A stretch of 64,000 nucleotides of DNA, taken from the NCBI RefSeq assembly GCF_009728145.1, contig NZ_WOCA01000001.1:186001-250000 (forward strand), read 5' to 3'. Position 1 is the stretch's first letter. Every line of letters begins with the position of its first letter. The stretch comes from Ornithinibacillus caprae (lineage in GTDB: Bacteria > Bacillota > Bacilli > Bacillales > Amphibacillaceae). The notes under the pieces are model-generated. The model saw only the letters and a program-made list of their open reading frames with translations. It was not told the DNA's origin and did not search any database. Of the stretch, positions 49,910-61,894 are shown piece by piece. The position numbers and the translations under genes are program-made.

Positions 49910-51671
49910 ACGAAAGTTAGCTGGTACTATTCGAGAAACAGACATAGAATCTACAGTATTGCTAAAAGGCTGGGTGCAAAAACGCCGAGATCTAGGTGGA
50001 TTAATCTTTATTGATTTACGAGATCGATCAGGAATTGTTCAAATTGTTTTTAATCCTGATTTTTCGAGGGATGCTTTGGAAATTGCAGAATCTGTACGTA
50101 GTGAATATGTCCTTGAAGTTAAAGGAAAGGTTGTCAAAAGGGATGAGAGCACAGTTAATCCTTCTATGGAAACAGGGAATATTGAAGTATTTGCTTCAGA
50201 GGTAAGTGTACTAAATAAAGCCAAAAACCCTCCGTTCCTGATCCAGGATGAGTCTGATGTAGCAGAGGATTTAAGACTAAAATATCGTTACATGGATTTA
50301 CGAAGGAGTCCTTTACAACATACATTTAAAATGCGTCATCAGATAACTCAATCTGTACGTAATTTTCTAAATGAAGATGGCTACTTAGAAATGGAAACAC
50401 CAATTTTAACGAAAAGTACTCCAGAAGGTGCACGTGATTACCTTGTTCCTAGTCGAGTACATCCAGGTGAATTTTATGCATTACCACAGTCACCACAATT
50501 GTTTAAGCAATTAATCATGATGGGTGGCTTTGAAAAGTATTATCAAATAGCTCGCTGTTTCCGTGATGAAGACTTACGAGCAGATCGGCAGCCAGAATTT
50601 ACTCAAATCGATATTGAAACATCGTTTTTGTCTAGTGATGAAATCATGGAAATGACTGAAAAGATGATGGAACGAGTGATGAAAGAAGTAAAAGGTATCG
50701 ATTTAGAATTGCCATTACAACGAATGCCTTATAAGGAAGCAATGGAACGATATGGATCAGATAAACCCGATACTAGATTTGGTTTAGAACTAATACATGT
50801 TTCTGATATTGTTGTTAATTCTACTTTTAAAGTTTTCCAAGGCGCACTCGAATCTGGCGGAACGGTTTGTCTGTTGAATGTAGAAGGGCAGGCAAATAAT
50901 TACTCTCGTAAGGATATTGATAAGTTAACTGATTTTGTAAAAGTGTATGGTGCAAAGGGATTAGCTTGGCTTAAGGTGGAAGGTGATGACTTAAAGGGAC
51001 CTATTGCTAAGTTCATTACTGACGAAGAAAAAGCTGGATTAATGGAAAGAGCAAATGCTAAAGATGGTGACTTATTATTATTTGGAGCAGATAAAACATC
51101 GATTGTATACGATAGTTTAGGTGCTCTCCGACTAAAATTAGGAAAAGATTTGAATTTAATTGATGAATCTAAATTTAATTTCCTATGGGTTACAGACTGG
51201 CCGTTACTAGAATATGATGAATCGTTAGGTCGTTATACAGCTGCACATCATCCGTTTACCATGCCAGTAGAAGAAGATGTAGAAAAATTATCAACTGATC
51301 CAGGAAGTGTTCGTGCTATTGCCTATGATCTTGTCTTAAATGGGTATGAGCTTGGTGGTGGATCATTACGGATCTATAAACGAGAGCAACAAGATAAAAT
51401 GTTTGAAGTGTTAGGATTTTCGAAGGAACAGGCAGAAGAGCAGTTTGGTTTCTTATTGGATGCATTAGAATATGGTGCACCACCACATGGAGGAATAGCT
51501 TTAGGGTTGGATCGAATTGTTATGTTACTAGCAGGAAGATCGAATTTACGTGATACCATTTTATTCCCTAAAACTGCATCTGCTTCTGACTTACTCACAA
51601 ACGCACCGGATGAAGTTAGTGACGCACAACTGACTGAACTAGCTATCCAAGTAAATAGTAAATATGAGTAA
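49902..51671 (+). CDS. aspS: Aspartyl-tRNA synthetase
   Basis: AspS charges tRNA-Asp. The 589 residues include the N-terminal OB-fold ([22 protein letters not shown]), motif 2 ([18 protein letters not shown]), the bacterial insertion domain (about 280-420) and motif 3 ([15 protein letters not shown]). AGGAGG precedes the ATG inside hisS. It is controlled by the T-box before hisS, which reads its own tRNA. Confidence 0.98.
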   Translation: MNKRKLAGTIRETDIESTVLLKGWVQKRRDLGGLIFIDLRDRSGIVQIVFNPDFSRDALEIAESVRSEYVLEVKGKVVKRDESTVNPSMETGNIEVFASEVSVLNKAKNPPFLIQDESDVAEDLRLKYRYMDLRRSPLQHTFKMRHQITQSVRNFLNEDGYLEMETPILTKSTPEGARDYLVPSRVHPGEFYALPQSPQLFKQLIMMGGFEKYYQIARCFRDEDLRADRQPEFTQIDIETSFLSSDEIMEMTEKMMERVMKEVKGIDLELPLQRMPYKEAMERYGSDKPDTRFGLELIHVSDIVVNSTFKVFQGALESGGTVCLLNVEGQANNYSRKDIDKLTDFVKVYGAKGLAWLKVEGDDLKGPIAKFITDEEKAGLMERANAKDGDLLLFGADKTSIVYDSLGALRLKLGKDLNLIDESKFNFLWVTDWPLLEYDESLGRYTAAHHPFTMPVEEDVEKLSTDPGSVRAIAYDLVLNGYELGGGSLRIYKREQQDKMFEVLGFSKEQAEEQFGFLLDALEYGAPPHGGIALGLDRIVMLLAGRSNLRDTILFPKTASASDLLTNAPDEVSDAQLTELAIQVNSKYE

Positions 51672-51765
51672 TTTAGAGATTTGTTTATAAGTTGTAACAT
51701 TTGTAATGAATAATTCATACGGGGCTTTATTGAAAAAACAGAGTCAATATGTTAATATATTTTTA

Positions 51766-51970
51766 CAAATAGAAATTGTTATCAATCCTGATGTGTACGT
51801 CTAGGTAAAATGTTTTGACCGAACATTTAAATGATTGGGAGCCTAATCGTTTTTATATTGCGTGCATGCCTCATACACAGAGGAAGTACAACACATATAA
51901 AACAGGGCACCCACCTGCTGCGAGCGGGATCAAAACTATCAAATAGACGGCACTATTGGGATTGACGAAT
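51766..51970 (+). ncRNA. ssrS: 6S RNA
   Basis: 6S RNA mimics an open promoter and sequesters sigma-A RNA polymerase. The segment shares remembered 6S-1 signatures of B. subtilis: TCCTGATGTG near the 5' end, TTTTGACCGAACATTT, and GGGCACCCACCT with GGGATCAAAACT. Its ends can pair (ATCAATCC 51781-51788 with GGATTGA 51959-51965). A promoter stands upstream: TTGAAA (51730-51735), spacer 17, TAATAT (51753-51758). bsrA lies downstream of aspS in B. subtilis also. Exact ends are approximate. Confidence 0.85.
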
Positions 51971-51981
51971 ACATAATATGT

Positions 51982-52025
51982 AAACGGCATGAAATTCATC
52001 ACTGGGATGATTTCATGCCGTTTTT
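51982..52025 (+). terminator. Terminator after the 6S RNA
   Basis: AAACGGCATGAAATTCATC (51982-52000) pairs with GATGATTTCATGCCGTTT (52006-52023) with one bulge, followed by T. Confidence 0.9.
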
Positions 52026-52032
52026 ATACATT

Positions 52033-52070
52033 AAAACCTCCCATATAAATATTAATTGAAATATGGGAGG
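52033..52070 (-). terminator. Terminator of the RsfA-like gene
   Basis: Read on the minus strand, CCTCCCATAT (52070-52061) pairs with ATATGGGAGG (52046-52037), and TTTTAA follows. It starts 11 bases beyond the gene. Confidence 0.85.
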
Positions 52071-52081
52071 TAAACAGATGA

Positions 52082-52738
52082 TTAATTTGAACCTTGAGCC
52101 AATTGCTCTAGGTTACCGTTTTTATCCATTCGGAATGCTGGTGCTTTCATGGATGAACCATGGTCATCTAAGACTGTCATTTTTCTAGCACGATCCATAA
52201 TTTGGACAAATACTTGATAATCTTCTTGAATTGTATTTAATTGTTCCTCAGTTTGAACTAATTGTTTTTCTAATTTACTAATCTTTTGTTTTAGCATTTC
52301 ATTTTCTTTTTGTGTTTGATCTAGTGTTAGCTTTGATTGATTAGAAGCATAATAGTCTTTTTTCATTTGTTTGAGAAATTGGATAACAGTATCTAACGTT
52401 ATCGTAGATTCACTAGTAACTTCATTTTGTGATATTTCTTCACTATTATACTCTTGTTGTAGCGCAACGACAGGCTTTTTGGTCCTGGATTTGGACCGTT
52501 CCAAAGCACGCTTTTTCTCTTTTCGTTGTCTTTTTGCAAGATCAATAGCATCTTCATATTTTTGCCTTATCTCTGCGTTCCAACGAAACCCACACGCTGC
52601 TGAAGTTCGATTTAACTTATCTCCAACTTCCTCAAATGCATTTAATTGTGTACTGCCTTCTCTAATATGGCGCAAGACGGTTTCTGCTAATAATAGATCA
52701 TCTTCATGTGACCAAGCATCTTGTCTAACTTTAACCAT
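52082..52738 (-). CDS. RsfA family transcriptional regulator
   Basis: RsfA-type proteins regulate forespore genes (RsfA in B. subtilis is a sigma-F dependent regulator; YlbO is a relative). The 218 residues start with a Myb/SANT-like domain (WSHEDDLLLAETVLRHIREGSTQLNAFEEV, GFRWNAEIRQKYEDAI). A basic hinge follows. The second half is a coiled coil (about 115-190) ending in TVLDDHGSSMKAPAFRMDKNGNLE. GGAAAAGGAGATG lies before the ATG. It is alone between terminators on the minus strand, unlike tcdA at this place in B. subtilis. Confidence 0.87.
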   Translation of the reverse strand: MVKVRQDAWSHEDDLLLAETVLRHIREGSTQLNAFEEVGDKLNRTSAACGFRWNAEIRQKYEDAIDLAKRQRKEKKRALERSKSRTKKPVVALQQEYNSEEISQNEVTSESTITLDTVIQFLKQMKKDYYASNQSKLTLDQTQKENEMLKQKISKLEKQLVQTEEQLNTIQEDYQVFVQIMDRARKMTVLDDHGSSMKAPAFRMDKNGNLEQLAQGSN

Positions 52739-52810
52739 TTTTATTTCATCTCCTTTTCCAAATCACAGCGTTGATTCATAAACAATAGATTTTATAACTA
52801 TTAATTTCTC

Positions 52811-52867
52811 TCAAAAAGTCCCTTCAGTATATAGATACAAAGTTTAATTAGATTGAATGGCTTTTTG
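52811..52867 (-). terminator. Weak hairpin beyond rarA
   Basis: CAAAAAGTC..TTCA (52812-52825) can pair with TGAATGGCTTTTTG (52854-52867) around a long loop, with T on the minus-strand 3' side. It is in the 183-base gap between rarA and the RsfA-like gene, which otherwise holds the upstream region of the latter. Confidence 0.3.
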
Positions 52868-52921
52868 AACACATAGTTTATTTTTTATTAGTTTGACCGT
52901 TTGGAAAAGGATTTATACGTA

Positions 52922-54205
52922 TTAATTACTGTTCTTTTTATCTAAACGTATTTTTTCGTAAACTTGTTTCATAGCTTGTTCAAATTTTCCTGTACTTTTC
53001 GGATGATAATATTGTTTGTTTTTTATTGAATCAGGTAGATATTGCTGGCTTACCCATCCATTTTCATAATTATGAGGATACTTATACTCTACTCCTCTTC
53101 CTAATTTTTTCGCGCCTTGATAATGAGAATCTTTAAGATGAATTGGTATTTCACCAGATTTTCCACTACGAATATCAGCTAATGCAGAATCAAGTGCTTT
53201 GTATGCAGTATTGGATTTAGGTGATAGACAGAGTTCAACTATTGCAACGGATAAAGGGATTCGAGCTTCAGGAAAGCCTAGACGCTCAGCTGCTTCAACA
53301 GCTGCAACTGCTCGTGGTCCTGCCTGTGGGTTCGCAAGCCCAATATCTTCATAAGCAATTACAATCATTCTTCTTGCAATACTATCTAAGTCACCAGCTT
53401 CAATTAATCTTCCTAAATAGTGAAGTGCAGCGTCAACGTCACTGCCTCTGATGGACTTTTGAAATGCTGAAAGCACATCATAATGGGCATCCCCATCTTT
53501 GTCATGTGAAAAACTCTTTTTCTGCATACATTCTTCCGCAGTATTTAGATTAATGAAAACCTGATTACTTTCATTTTTAGGTGTAGAAGAAACGGCTAAC
53601 TCCAATCCATTTAAAGCAGAACGCATATCGCCATTCGAACTACCTGCTAAATGTTCAAGAGCATCGTCTGTAATATCAATATGGAAGTTGCCTAGCCCTT
53701 TTTCATCGTCAATAATCGCTCTTTGTAATGCAACTTTAACTTCTTCTACAGTTAGTGCTTTAAGTTCAAAAAGATGACATCTACTTCTAATAGCTGGGTT
53801 AATTGCATGATAGGGATTACTAGTAGTACAACCGATCAATGTAATTAAATTACTCTCTAAATGAGGAAGCAAGAAATCTTGTTTTGCTTTATCTAATCGA
53901 TGTACTTCATCTAATATCAAGACTATCTGTCCAGACATTTTTGCTTCCTCTACAACTATTTCTATATCTTTCTTTTTATCAACTACAGCATTTAATAGTC
54001 TAACAGGTAAGTTCAAACTTTTGGCTAATGCGACAGCCATTGACGTCTTACCAGTACCAGGTGGTCCGAAGAGGATCATAGACGCTAATCGTTCTGCTTT
54101 AATCATTCGATGTATTATTTTTCCTTCACCAACTAAATGTTCTTGTCCAATTATTTCTGAAATATGAGATGGTCTCATTCGATAAGCTAATGGTTGTTGT
54201 TTCAT
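52922..54205 (-). CDS. rarA: Replication-associated recombination protein RarA (MgsA)
   Basis: RarA is an AAA+ ATPase acting at stalled replication forks. The 427 residues begin QQPLAYRMRPSHISEIIGQEHLVGEG, then Walker A FGPPGTGKTS (about 47-56), Walker B LILDEVHRLDKAKQD, sensor 1 GCTTSNP, and the C-terminal tetramerisation domain with DAALHYLGRLIEAGDLDSIARRMIVIAYEDIGLANPQ. The gene is divergent from cymR, as yrvN is in B. subtilis. Confidence 0.97.
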   Translation of the reverse strand: MKQQPLAYRMRPSHISEIIGQEHLVGEGKIIHRMIKAERLASMILFGPPGTGKTSMAVALAKSLNLPVRLLNAVVDKKKDIEIVVEEAKMSGQIVLILDEVHRLDKAKQDFLLPHLESNLITLIGCTTSNPYHAINPAIRSRCHLFELKALTVEEVKVALQRAIIDDEKGLGNFHIDITDDALEHLAGSSNGDMRSALNGLELAVSSTPKNESNQVFINLNTAEECMQKKSFSHDKDGDAHYDVLSAFQKSIRGSDVDAALHYLGRLIEAGDLDSIARRMIVIAYEDIGLANPQAGPRAVAAVEAAERLGFPEARIPLSVAIVELCLSPKSNTAYKALDSALADIRSGKSGEIPIHLKDSHYQGAKKLGRGVEYKYPHNYENGWVSQQYLPDSIKNKQYYHPKSTGKFEQAMKQVYEKIRLDKKNSN

Positions 54206-54285
54206 GGTACTCGTCCTTTTTAATAATAATTTTCTAATTTAACACTAAGCCTGAATTCGATAAAATGCAAGAGACTAATATTTCG

Positions 54286-54294
54286 TGCTATAAT
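54286..54294 (+). promoter_or_regulatory. Extended -10 promoter of cymR
   Basis: TGCTATAAT stands 74 bases before the cymR ATG; the -35 (TGCAAG) is weak. It is in the 162-base divergent region shared with rarA. Confidence 0.5.
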
Positions 54295-54367
54295 ACCATG
54301 TATTCAAATCTTTGTTCACAATATGTTATATTTGTATGGATAAAGGTTATTAGGGGAGTATGTTATT

Positions 54368-54790
54368 ATGAAAATTTCTACAAAAGGCCGTTACGGTTTA
54401 ACAATAATGATCGAGTTAGCTAAGAAATACGGTGATGGACCAACACCTTTAAAAGTCATTGCTAGAGAAAATGATTTATCAGAGCATTATTTAGAGCAGC
54501 TTGCAACACCATTAAGAAATGCTGGGTTGATCAAAAGTGTTCGAGGTGCTTACGGAGGGTATATGTTACCGAAGGAGCCTAGAGAAATTAGTGCTGGGGA
54601 TATTATCCGTGTATTAGAAGGTCCAATTACACCGGTAGAAGGGATTGAAGATGAAGAGCCAGCAAAACAACAGCTTTGGTTACGAATTCGAGATGCTGTT
54701 AAAGATGTATTAGATACAACAACATTACAAGACTTAATCAATTATGATGAAGATGAATTAGTACAGGATGCATATATGTTCTATATTTAA
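54368..54790 (+). CDS. cymR: Rrf2-type regulator CymR (cysteine metabolism)
   Basis: CymR represses sulphur uptake and cysteine synthesis genes, working in a complex with CysK. The 140 residues start MKISTKGRYGLTIMIELAKKYG with a winged helix (SEHYLEQLATPLRNAGLIKSVRGAYGGY). There are no cysteines, so no Fe-S cluster as in IscR can form, which fits CymR. GGGGAG precedes the ATG by about 8 bases. It sits 21 bases before the cysteine desulfurase gene and is probably co-transcribed with it. Confidence 0.95.
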   Translation: MKISTKGRYGLTIMIELAKKYGDGPTPLKVIARENDLSEHYLEQLATPLRNAGLIKSVRGAYGGYMLPKEPREISAGDIIRVLEGPITPVEGIEDEEPAKQQLWLRIRDAVKDVLDTTTLQDLINYDEDELVQDAYMFYI

Positions 54791-54811
54791 TGGAAGGAAG
54801 GGAAGACCAAC

Positions 54812-57083
<2,272 letters not shown>

Positions 57084-57090
57084 ATAAGCA

Positions 57091-57137
57091 GGATCACGCT
57101 CTAAATGAATAAAATTCACATGTGCGTGATCCGTTTT
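57091..57137 (+). terminator. Hairpin after mnmA, probable terminator
   Basis: GGATCACGC (57091-57099) pairs with GCGTGATCC (57124-57132), followed by GTTTT. The loop is 24 bases. Confidence 0.7.
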
Positions 57138-57158
57138 AACATGTAAGGAGAATTACAT

Positions 57159-57827
57159 ATGGATAAAAATGCAAAAGCAATTCAATTAATGAAGGAAAAT
57201 AAGTTTGAAGAAGCAGCGAGTATCTTTAATGAAGTTATTCAAGAAAATCCGGAAGAACCTCTTGGCTATATAAATTTCGGAAATCTTTTATTACATGTAA
57301 AGGATGAAGAACGTGCGAAACGATTTTTTGAAAAAGCAATTGAATTAGATGATAAAGCTGCAATTGCTTACTATGGGTTAGGAAATTTATTTTTTGAACA
57401 AGCTGATTATCATAAAGCACAAGAGTATTATCAAAAAGCAATTGAACTAGGTCTAGAAGAAGCGGATGTTTATTTTATGCTTGGAATGACGTTTCAACAT
57501 CAAGAGCATTATAAATTAGCATTACCATATTTATTACGTGCAACAGAATTAAATCCAGATGATGTAGAACTTCTTTTTCAATATGGACTAGCTCTTGCGC
57601 AAAGTAATCTGATTGAAGATGCAAAAGAAGTCTTCCAACAGGTATTAGCAAAAGATAACGAACATAGTGATGCTCATTATAATTTGGGAGTAATAGAATT
57701 ATTTCAAGATCAGGCTGAAGAGGCACTTAGCCATTTTAATCAAGCACTAGTCATTCAACCAGATCATGTGTTAGCAGCAAATGGGAAAAGTAAGCTGGAA
57801 GAATTATTAGCGGAAAAAGATCAGTAA
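57159..57827 (+). CDS. yrrB: TPR repeat protein YrrB
   Basis: The 222 residues consist of about six tetratricopeptide repeats (for example AYYGLGNLFFEQADYHKAQEYYQKAIELG and DVYFMLGMTFQHQEHYKLALPYLLRATELNPD). Such proteins are scaffolds for other proteins. AAGGAG precedes the ATG. The placement between mnmA and recD2 equals that of B. subtilis yrrB, a protein of unknown partner. Confidence 0.93.
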   Translation: MDKNAKAIQLMKENKFEEAASIFNEVIQENPEEPLGYINFGNLLLHVKDEERAKRFFEKAIELDDKAAIAYYGLGNLFFEQADYHKAQEYYQKAIELGLEEADVYFMLGMTFQHQEHYKLALPYLLRATELNPDDVELLFQYGLALAQSNLIEDAKEVFQQVLAKDNEHSDAHYNLGVIELFQDQAEEALSHFNQALVIQPDHVLAANGKSKLEELLAEKDQ

Positions 57828-57839
57828 GACAGTGGGGTT

Positions 57840-60173
57840 ATGTTGATGGAAATAGGTTCTGGGGAAAAAGAATATATCAAAGGTGAACTTCTTTATACGA
57901 TATTTAAAAATGATGCAGAGCATTTTTCAATTGTTAAAATAAAAATCCACGACACAAATACTAGCTATCGTGAAAAGGAAATTGTAGCTAAGGGGTATTT
58001 TTCCAGTCTCCAAGAAGGTAATATTTATTATTTTTATGGGGAATTTGAAAATCATCCTAGATATGGGACACAGTACCATGTGAGTTCCTACCAGACCTTT
58101 ATTCCAGATACAACAGACGGCCTAATAGCCTATTTATCTAGTGACCTGTTTTATGGTATAGGCAAGAAAACTGCTAAGAAAATTGTTAGTCATTTAGGTG
58201 AAACGGCAGTGTCTAAGATTCTCAATGATGAGAATGCACTCTCATCTGTACCAGGTTTAAAGAAAGAGAATGCAGAAGAATTAGCTAAACGTTTGCGAGA
58301 ACATCAAGGGTTTGAACATGTTGTTGTGAATCTTTCTAAGTACAATATTGGGTTGAAAATGGCACAAAAGATCTACCAAGTCTATAAAGAAGATGCAATT
58401 GATATTTTGCAAGAAGATCCCTACCGATATGTTTTTGATATCGAAGGGTTTGGGTTTCAAACTGCTGATGAAATTGCTAAACGAAATGGGTTATCGTTAA
58501 CACATCCTAATAGAATTGGTGCAGGTTGTATTTTTGTATTACAAAAGAGCGTTCAAGAAGGACATGTGTTTTTGCCTATCAAAGATTGTATACAACAAGT
58601 TCTTCAATTGCTAATAAACCCAGAACAGTCTCTAGATGAATCTATTATTACCAAACAGCTTGAAGAATTAAATAAAGCAAAAACAGTTATTTTACAAAAT
58701 GGTAATGTCTATTTGCCATCCCTTTATTATGCAGAAGATGGATTTGCCTCTCATGTTAAACGACTACTAGAAAAAGAACTCGAATTTGATACAACGATGG
58801 CAGAGTTGATGAAAATTATTGGCGATATAGAAGAAGATGAAGTTTTAAGCTATGGAAAAGAACAATTTAATGCAATTAATCAAGCGCTGCACTCGAAACT
58901 TATGATTTTAACAGGTGGTCCAGGTACTGGAAAAACAACGGTTATTAAAGGAATTATTAAGGCGTATGGTGCCATTCATAGCTTATCCATCGATCCGATG
59001 GACTATGAAAATAAATCTGATTTTCCATTTGTTTTAACTGCACCAACAGGCCGTGCCGCTAAACGACTAAATGAATCTACCGGTCTACCTGCTGTAACGA
59101 TTCATCGATTACTTGGTTGGAATGGTAATGATGGATTTGAAAAGAATGAACATGAACAATTATCTGGAAAAGTATTAATTGTAGATGAGTTTTCTATGGT
59201 AGATATTTGGCTTGCAAATCATTTATTTAAAGCAATTCCAGATGATATGCAAGTCTTGTTAGTTGGTGATGAGGACCAATTGCCTTCTGTTGGTCCAGGG
59301 CAAGTACTTACCGATTTATTAGAAAGTGCCATTATTTCAACTGTTAGTTTACATGAAGTATATCGACAAAAAGAAGGATCGAAAATTATTCAGTTAGCAC
59401 ACGCTATAAAAAATGATTCCTTTCAAACCGATTTGTTGCACAATGATAAAGATTTTAGCTTTATAAATTGTCGTGAGCATCAAGTAGTTGATGTGATCAC
59501 AAAAGTGTTTAAACGAGCTGTCGATAAAGGTATAGATGTCCGAGATATTCAAGTGCTAGCACCAATGTATCGTAATCAAGCAGGGATCACCATGATTAAT
59601 AAAGCATTACAGCAGCTAGTGAATCCGAAAACTTCCAAGAAACGTGAAGTAAAAGTGAATGATTCGATTTTTCGTATAGGGGATAAAGTAATTCAACTGG
59701 TGAATCAACCTGAAGATGGTGTTTTCAATGGGGACATAGGTGAAGTAGTAGCTATTTTTGAAGAAGATGAAAACGTAGATCATGTTGAACAAATGGTTGT
59801 TTTATTTGATGAGAAAGAGGTCGTTTATGTACGGAAAGACTATACAAATCTTATGCATGCCTACTGTGTCTCCATCCATAAATCCCAGGGTAGTGAGTTT
59901 CCTATTGTAATTTTACCTATCGTTTCAGCATATCATCGTATGTTACGTAAGAACTTAATTTATACGGCGATTACAAGAGGAAAACAATCATTAATTATTT
60001 GTGGGGAAACAAATGCGCTATTGAGAGGTATTCAAACACTTGATACCAATAAAAGATATACATCACTAAAGGAACATCTATCAGAACGATTAGAGAGTAG
60101 TAGGAAAGATGACGACTTGAATTCAACAGTAACGATAGAGGCAGAGGATATCTCTCCATATGATTTTATGTAA
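57840..60173 (+). CDS. recD2: RecD2 DNA helicase
   Basis: RecD2 is a 5'-3' helicase outside RecBCD, linked to replication fork maintenance. The 777 residues start with an OB-like region and helix-hairpin-helix motifs (YGIGKKTAKKIV, SVPGLKKENAEEL). Walker A is GGPGTGKTTV (about 359-368), motif II VDEFSMVD, then VGDEDQLPSVGPGQVL, and the UvrD-C-like end HKSQGSEFPIVILP and TAITRGKQ. GTGGGGTT precedes the ATG; an ATG two codons later is also possible. Confidence 0.97.
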   Translation: MLMEIGSGEKEYIKGELLYTIFKNDAEHFSIVKIKIHDTNTSYREKEIVAKGYFSSLQEGNIYYFYGEFENHPRYGTQYHVSSYQTFIPDTTDGLIAYLSSDLFYGIGKKTAKKIVSHLGETAVSKILNDENALSSVPGLKKENAEELAKRLREHQGFEHVVVNLSKYNIGLKMAQKIYQVYKEDAIDILQEDPYRYVFDIEGFGFQTADEIAKRNGLSLTHPNRIGAGCIFVLQKSVQEGHVFLPIKDCIQQVLQLLINPEQSLDESIITKQLEELNKAKTVILQNGNVYLPSLYYAEDGFASHVKRLLEKELEFDTTMAELMKIIGDIEEDEVLSYGKEQFNAINQALHSKLMILTGGPGTGKTTVIKGIIKAYGAIHSLSIDPMDYENKSDFPFVLTAPTGRAAKRLNESTGLPAVTIHRLLGWNGNDGFEKNEHEQLSGKVLIVDEFSMVDIWLANHLFKAIPDDMQVLLVGDEDQLPSVGPGQVLTDLLESAIISTVSLHEVYRQKEGSKIIQLAHAIKNDSFQTDLLHNDKDFSFINCREHQVVDVITKVFKRAVDKGIDVRDIQVLAPMYRNQAGITMINKALQQLVNPKTSKKREVKVNDSIFRIGDKVIQLVNQPEDGVFNGDIGEVVAIFEEDENVDHVEQMVVLFDEKEVVYVRKDYTNLMHAYCVSIHKSQGSEFPIVILPIVSAYHRMLRKNLIYTAITRGKQSLIICGETNALLRGIQTLDTNKRYTSLKEHLSERLESSRKDDDLNSTVTIEAEDISPYDFM

Positions 60174-60240
60174 CGAAGGTATAATTTACTAAATTTCGGT
60201 TAGCATAACATAATATCTTAGCAATAATAGGGGAGATATT

Positions 60241-60435
60241 ATGTTTATGCAATGCCCAAACTGTAATGGAAAGGATATAGGTAAAATTGGGTCTCAGCAA
60301 TTCTATTGCTGGAATTGCTTTATTGAGATGTCTGTCACCGGGGATGAACTAACCGTTCATCAAGTCGAAGCAGATGGTTCGTTAAGCTCGTTAAATGATT
60401 TATTTACTGATGATGAAAGGAAGCTAAAATGGTAA
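60241..60435 (+). CDS. Small zinc-ribbon protein
   Basis: The 64-residue product has Cys5-x2-Cys8 and Cys23-x2-Cys26 (CPNC, CWNC), a zinc-ribbon spacing, then an acidic tail. GGGGAG precedes the ATG. It lies between recD2 and the AI-2E gene, where bacilli have small genes of this kind. Function unknown; it could be a nucleic-acid or protein-binding module. Confidence 0.82.
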   Translation: MFMQCPNCNGKDIGKIGSQQFYCWNCFIEMSVTGDELTVHQVEADGSLSSLNDLFTDDERKLKW

Positions 60436-60484
60436 CCCTTAGTGTAATATGTAACCCTATTTTTATACTAAGGAGAGGTCATCT

Positions 60485-61552
60485 ATGTTTATGCACAAGA
60501 AACCATTAAACTTCCTTTATTGGATTATAACAGGTATATTATTATTTTTATTTATTTATTTACTTGTTACGTTATTTCCATTTTATCAAGCATTTTTTGC
60601 ATTTTTATTACAGCTTTTTACACCTTTTTTAATTGCTTGCTTAATAGCATATCTTCTTTATCCGATCGTTAACAAAATACATCATTATAACATCCCAAGA
60701 AGCATCGCAGTATTAATCATTTATCTTTTATTTTTTGGTGGTGTTGGTTATTTAATATACCGCATTTATCCAGCGGTAGTACACCAGTTACGGGATTTGA
60801 ATGAGTATTTGCCACAACTGGTCAAATTATATCAAGACCTAATTTATCAAATTTATGAATCAACTTCTTTTCTTCCAGAGGCTGTTCATGACAAGATTGA
60901 TGATATCATAGGCAATGTTGAAACATACATGGAACGTTTAATCGGAAATGTAATGGGTGGTTTCACACGAATATTCGATATGATTGTTATAATTACAGTC
61001 ATTCCCGTTCTTGTTTTTTATTTTTTAAAAGACTATACCAAAATAAGAGGGTATATGAAAGGGTTTATTCCACAGAAATATCAGCCACAAGCAAGTAAAT
61101 TAATACATGCAATCGATGAAAGTCTGGGGAATTATATTCGTGGACAATTGATCGTTTGTCTATTTGTCAGTCTCACTTCATACGTGATTTTCTATTTTCT
61201 AGGGTTAAAATATGCATTGCTACTTGCTATCATAATGGGAATAACAAACTTTATCCCCTATTTTGGTCCAATAATTGGTGCGATTCCTGCTATTGGAATT
61301 GCATTAACCATGTCAGGAAAGCTAGTTTTGTTTGTAATTATTTCTATTTTTGTGATTCAATTAATAGAAAGTAATTTACTGCAGCCATATATTGTAGGAA
61401 AAAGTGTTTCCATTCATCCGGTAGCTATTATCTTTGCATTGCTACTAGGGGGAAAAGTGGGCGGAGTACTTGGAATGATACTCGCTGTACCATTGCTGAC
61501 AATTTTCAACGTAATTACAAAACATGTCATTACCATAGGTCGTGAGCGTTGA
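60485..61552 (+). CDS. yrrI: AI-2E family transporter YrrI
   Basis: The 355 residues predict about eight membrane helices. The family pattern is visible in LIACLIAYLLYPIV, RGYMKGFIPQKYQ-like loop, DESLGNYIRGQL, GITNFIPYFGPIIGAIPA and LIESNLLQPYIVGKSVSIHP. The family is named after an E. coli exporter for autoinducer-2, but Bacillus members have no proven substrate; sodium or proton transport has been proposed for relatives. AAGGAGAGG lies before the ATG. Its TGA stop is part of the alaS -35. Confidence 0.92.
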   Translation: MFMHKKPLNFLYWIITGILLFLFIYLLVTLFPFYQAFFAFLLQLFTPFLIACLIAYLLYPIVNKIHHYNIPRSIAVLIIYLLFFGGVGYLIYRIYPAVVHQLRDLNEYLPQLVKLYQDLIYQIYESTSFLPEAVHDKIDDIIGNVETYMERLIGNVMGGFTRIFDMIVIITVIPVLVFYFLKDYTKIRGYMKGFIPQKYQPQASKLIHAIDESLGNYIRGQLIVCLFVSLTSYVIFYFLGLKYALLLAIIMGITNFIPYFGPIIGAIPAIGIALTMSGKLVLFVIISIFVIQLIESNLLQPYIVGKSVSIHPVAIIFALLLGGKVGGVLGMILAVPLLTIFNVITKHVITIGRER

Positions 61553-61577
61553 CTTTTTAGTAAAAGTTTTCTATAAT
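61549..61577 (+). promoter_or_regulatory. Sigma-A promoter of alaS
   Basis: TTGACT (61549-61554), spacer 17, and TATAAT (61572-61577). The -35 overlaps the TGA stop of yrrI. Confidence 0.8.
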
Positions 61578-61583
61578 ATCGCA

Positions 61584-61832
61584 TAACGTTATATTGATAA
61601 TATGTTGAAGGTGAAGAGTACATGGAACTCAAATTTTCAGAGAGGGATTTTCGCTGGGCTGAAAAAAATCCTAATTAAGAGCCATGGAAAGCTAAACTGG
61701 AGTGCGGCCAATCCCCGTCGGTTTCAAACCGTTACCATGATCAAGTGATGAGCAATATAATATGTTGTTCATAATTAGGGTGGTACCGCGATATATCTCG
61801 TCCCTGCAATTAAGCAGAGAGGAGATTTTTTT
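61584..61832 (+). ncRNA. T-box leader of alaS (tRNA-Ala sensing)
   Basis: The T-box AGGGTGGTACCGCG (61777-61790) is followed by a terminator (ATCTCGTCCCTGC / GCAGAGAGGAGAT, then T, 61795-61832). Stem I elements AGTACATGGAAC and AGAGAGGG are present. The specifier position, after TGGAAA, holds GCT (61691-61693) followed by A, an Ala codon. The bulge UGGU fits the A discriminator of tRNA-Ala. Promoter and leader fill the 342-base gap before alaS. Confidence 0.93.
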
Positions 61833-61894
61833 ATGTTTTAATAGCATCTTTTAGAACAACTTTTGTAAAAAACAAATTTTCGGAGGTAATAAAA

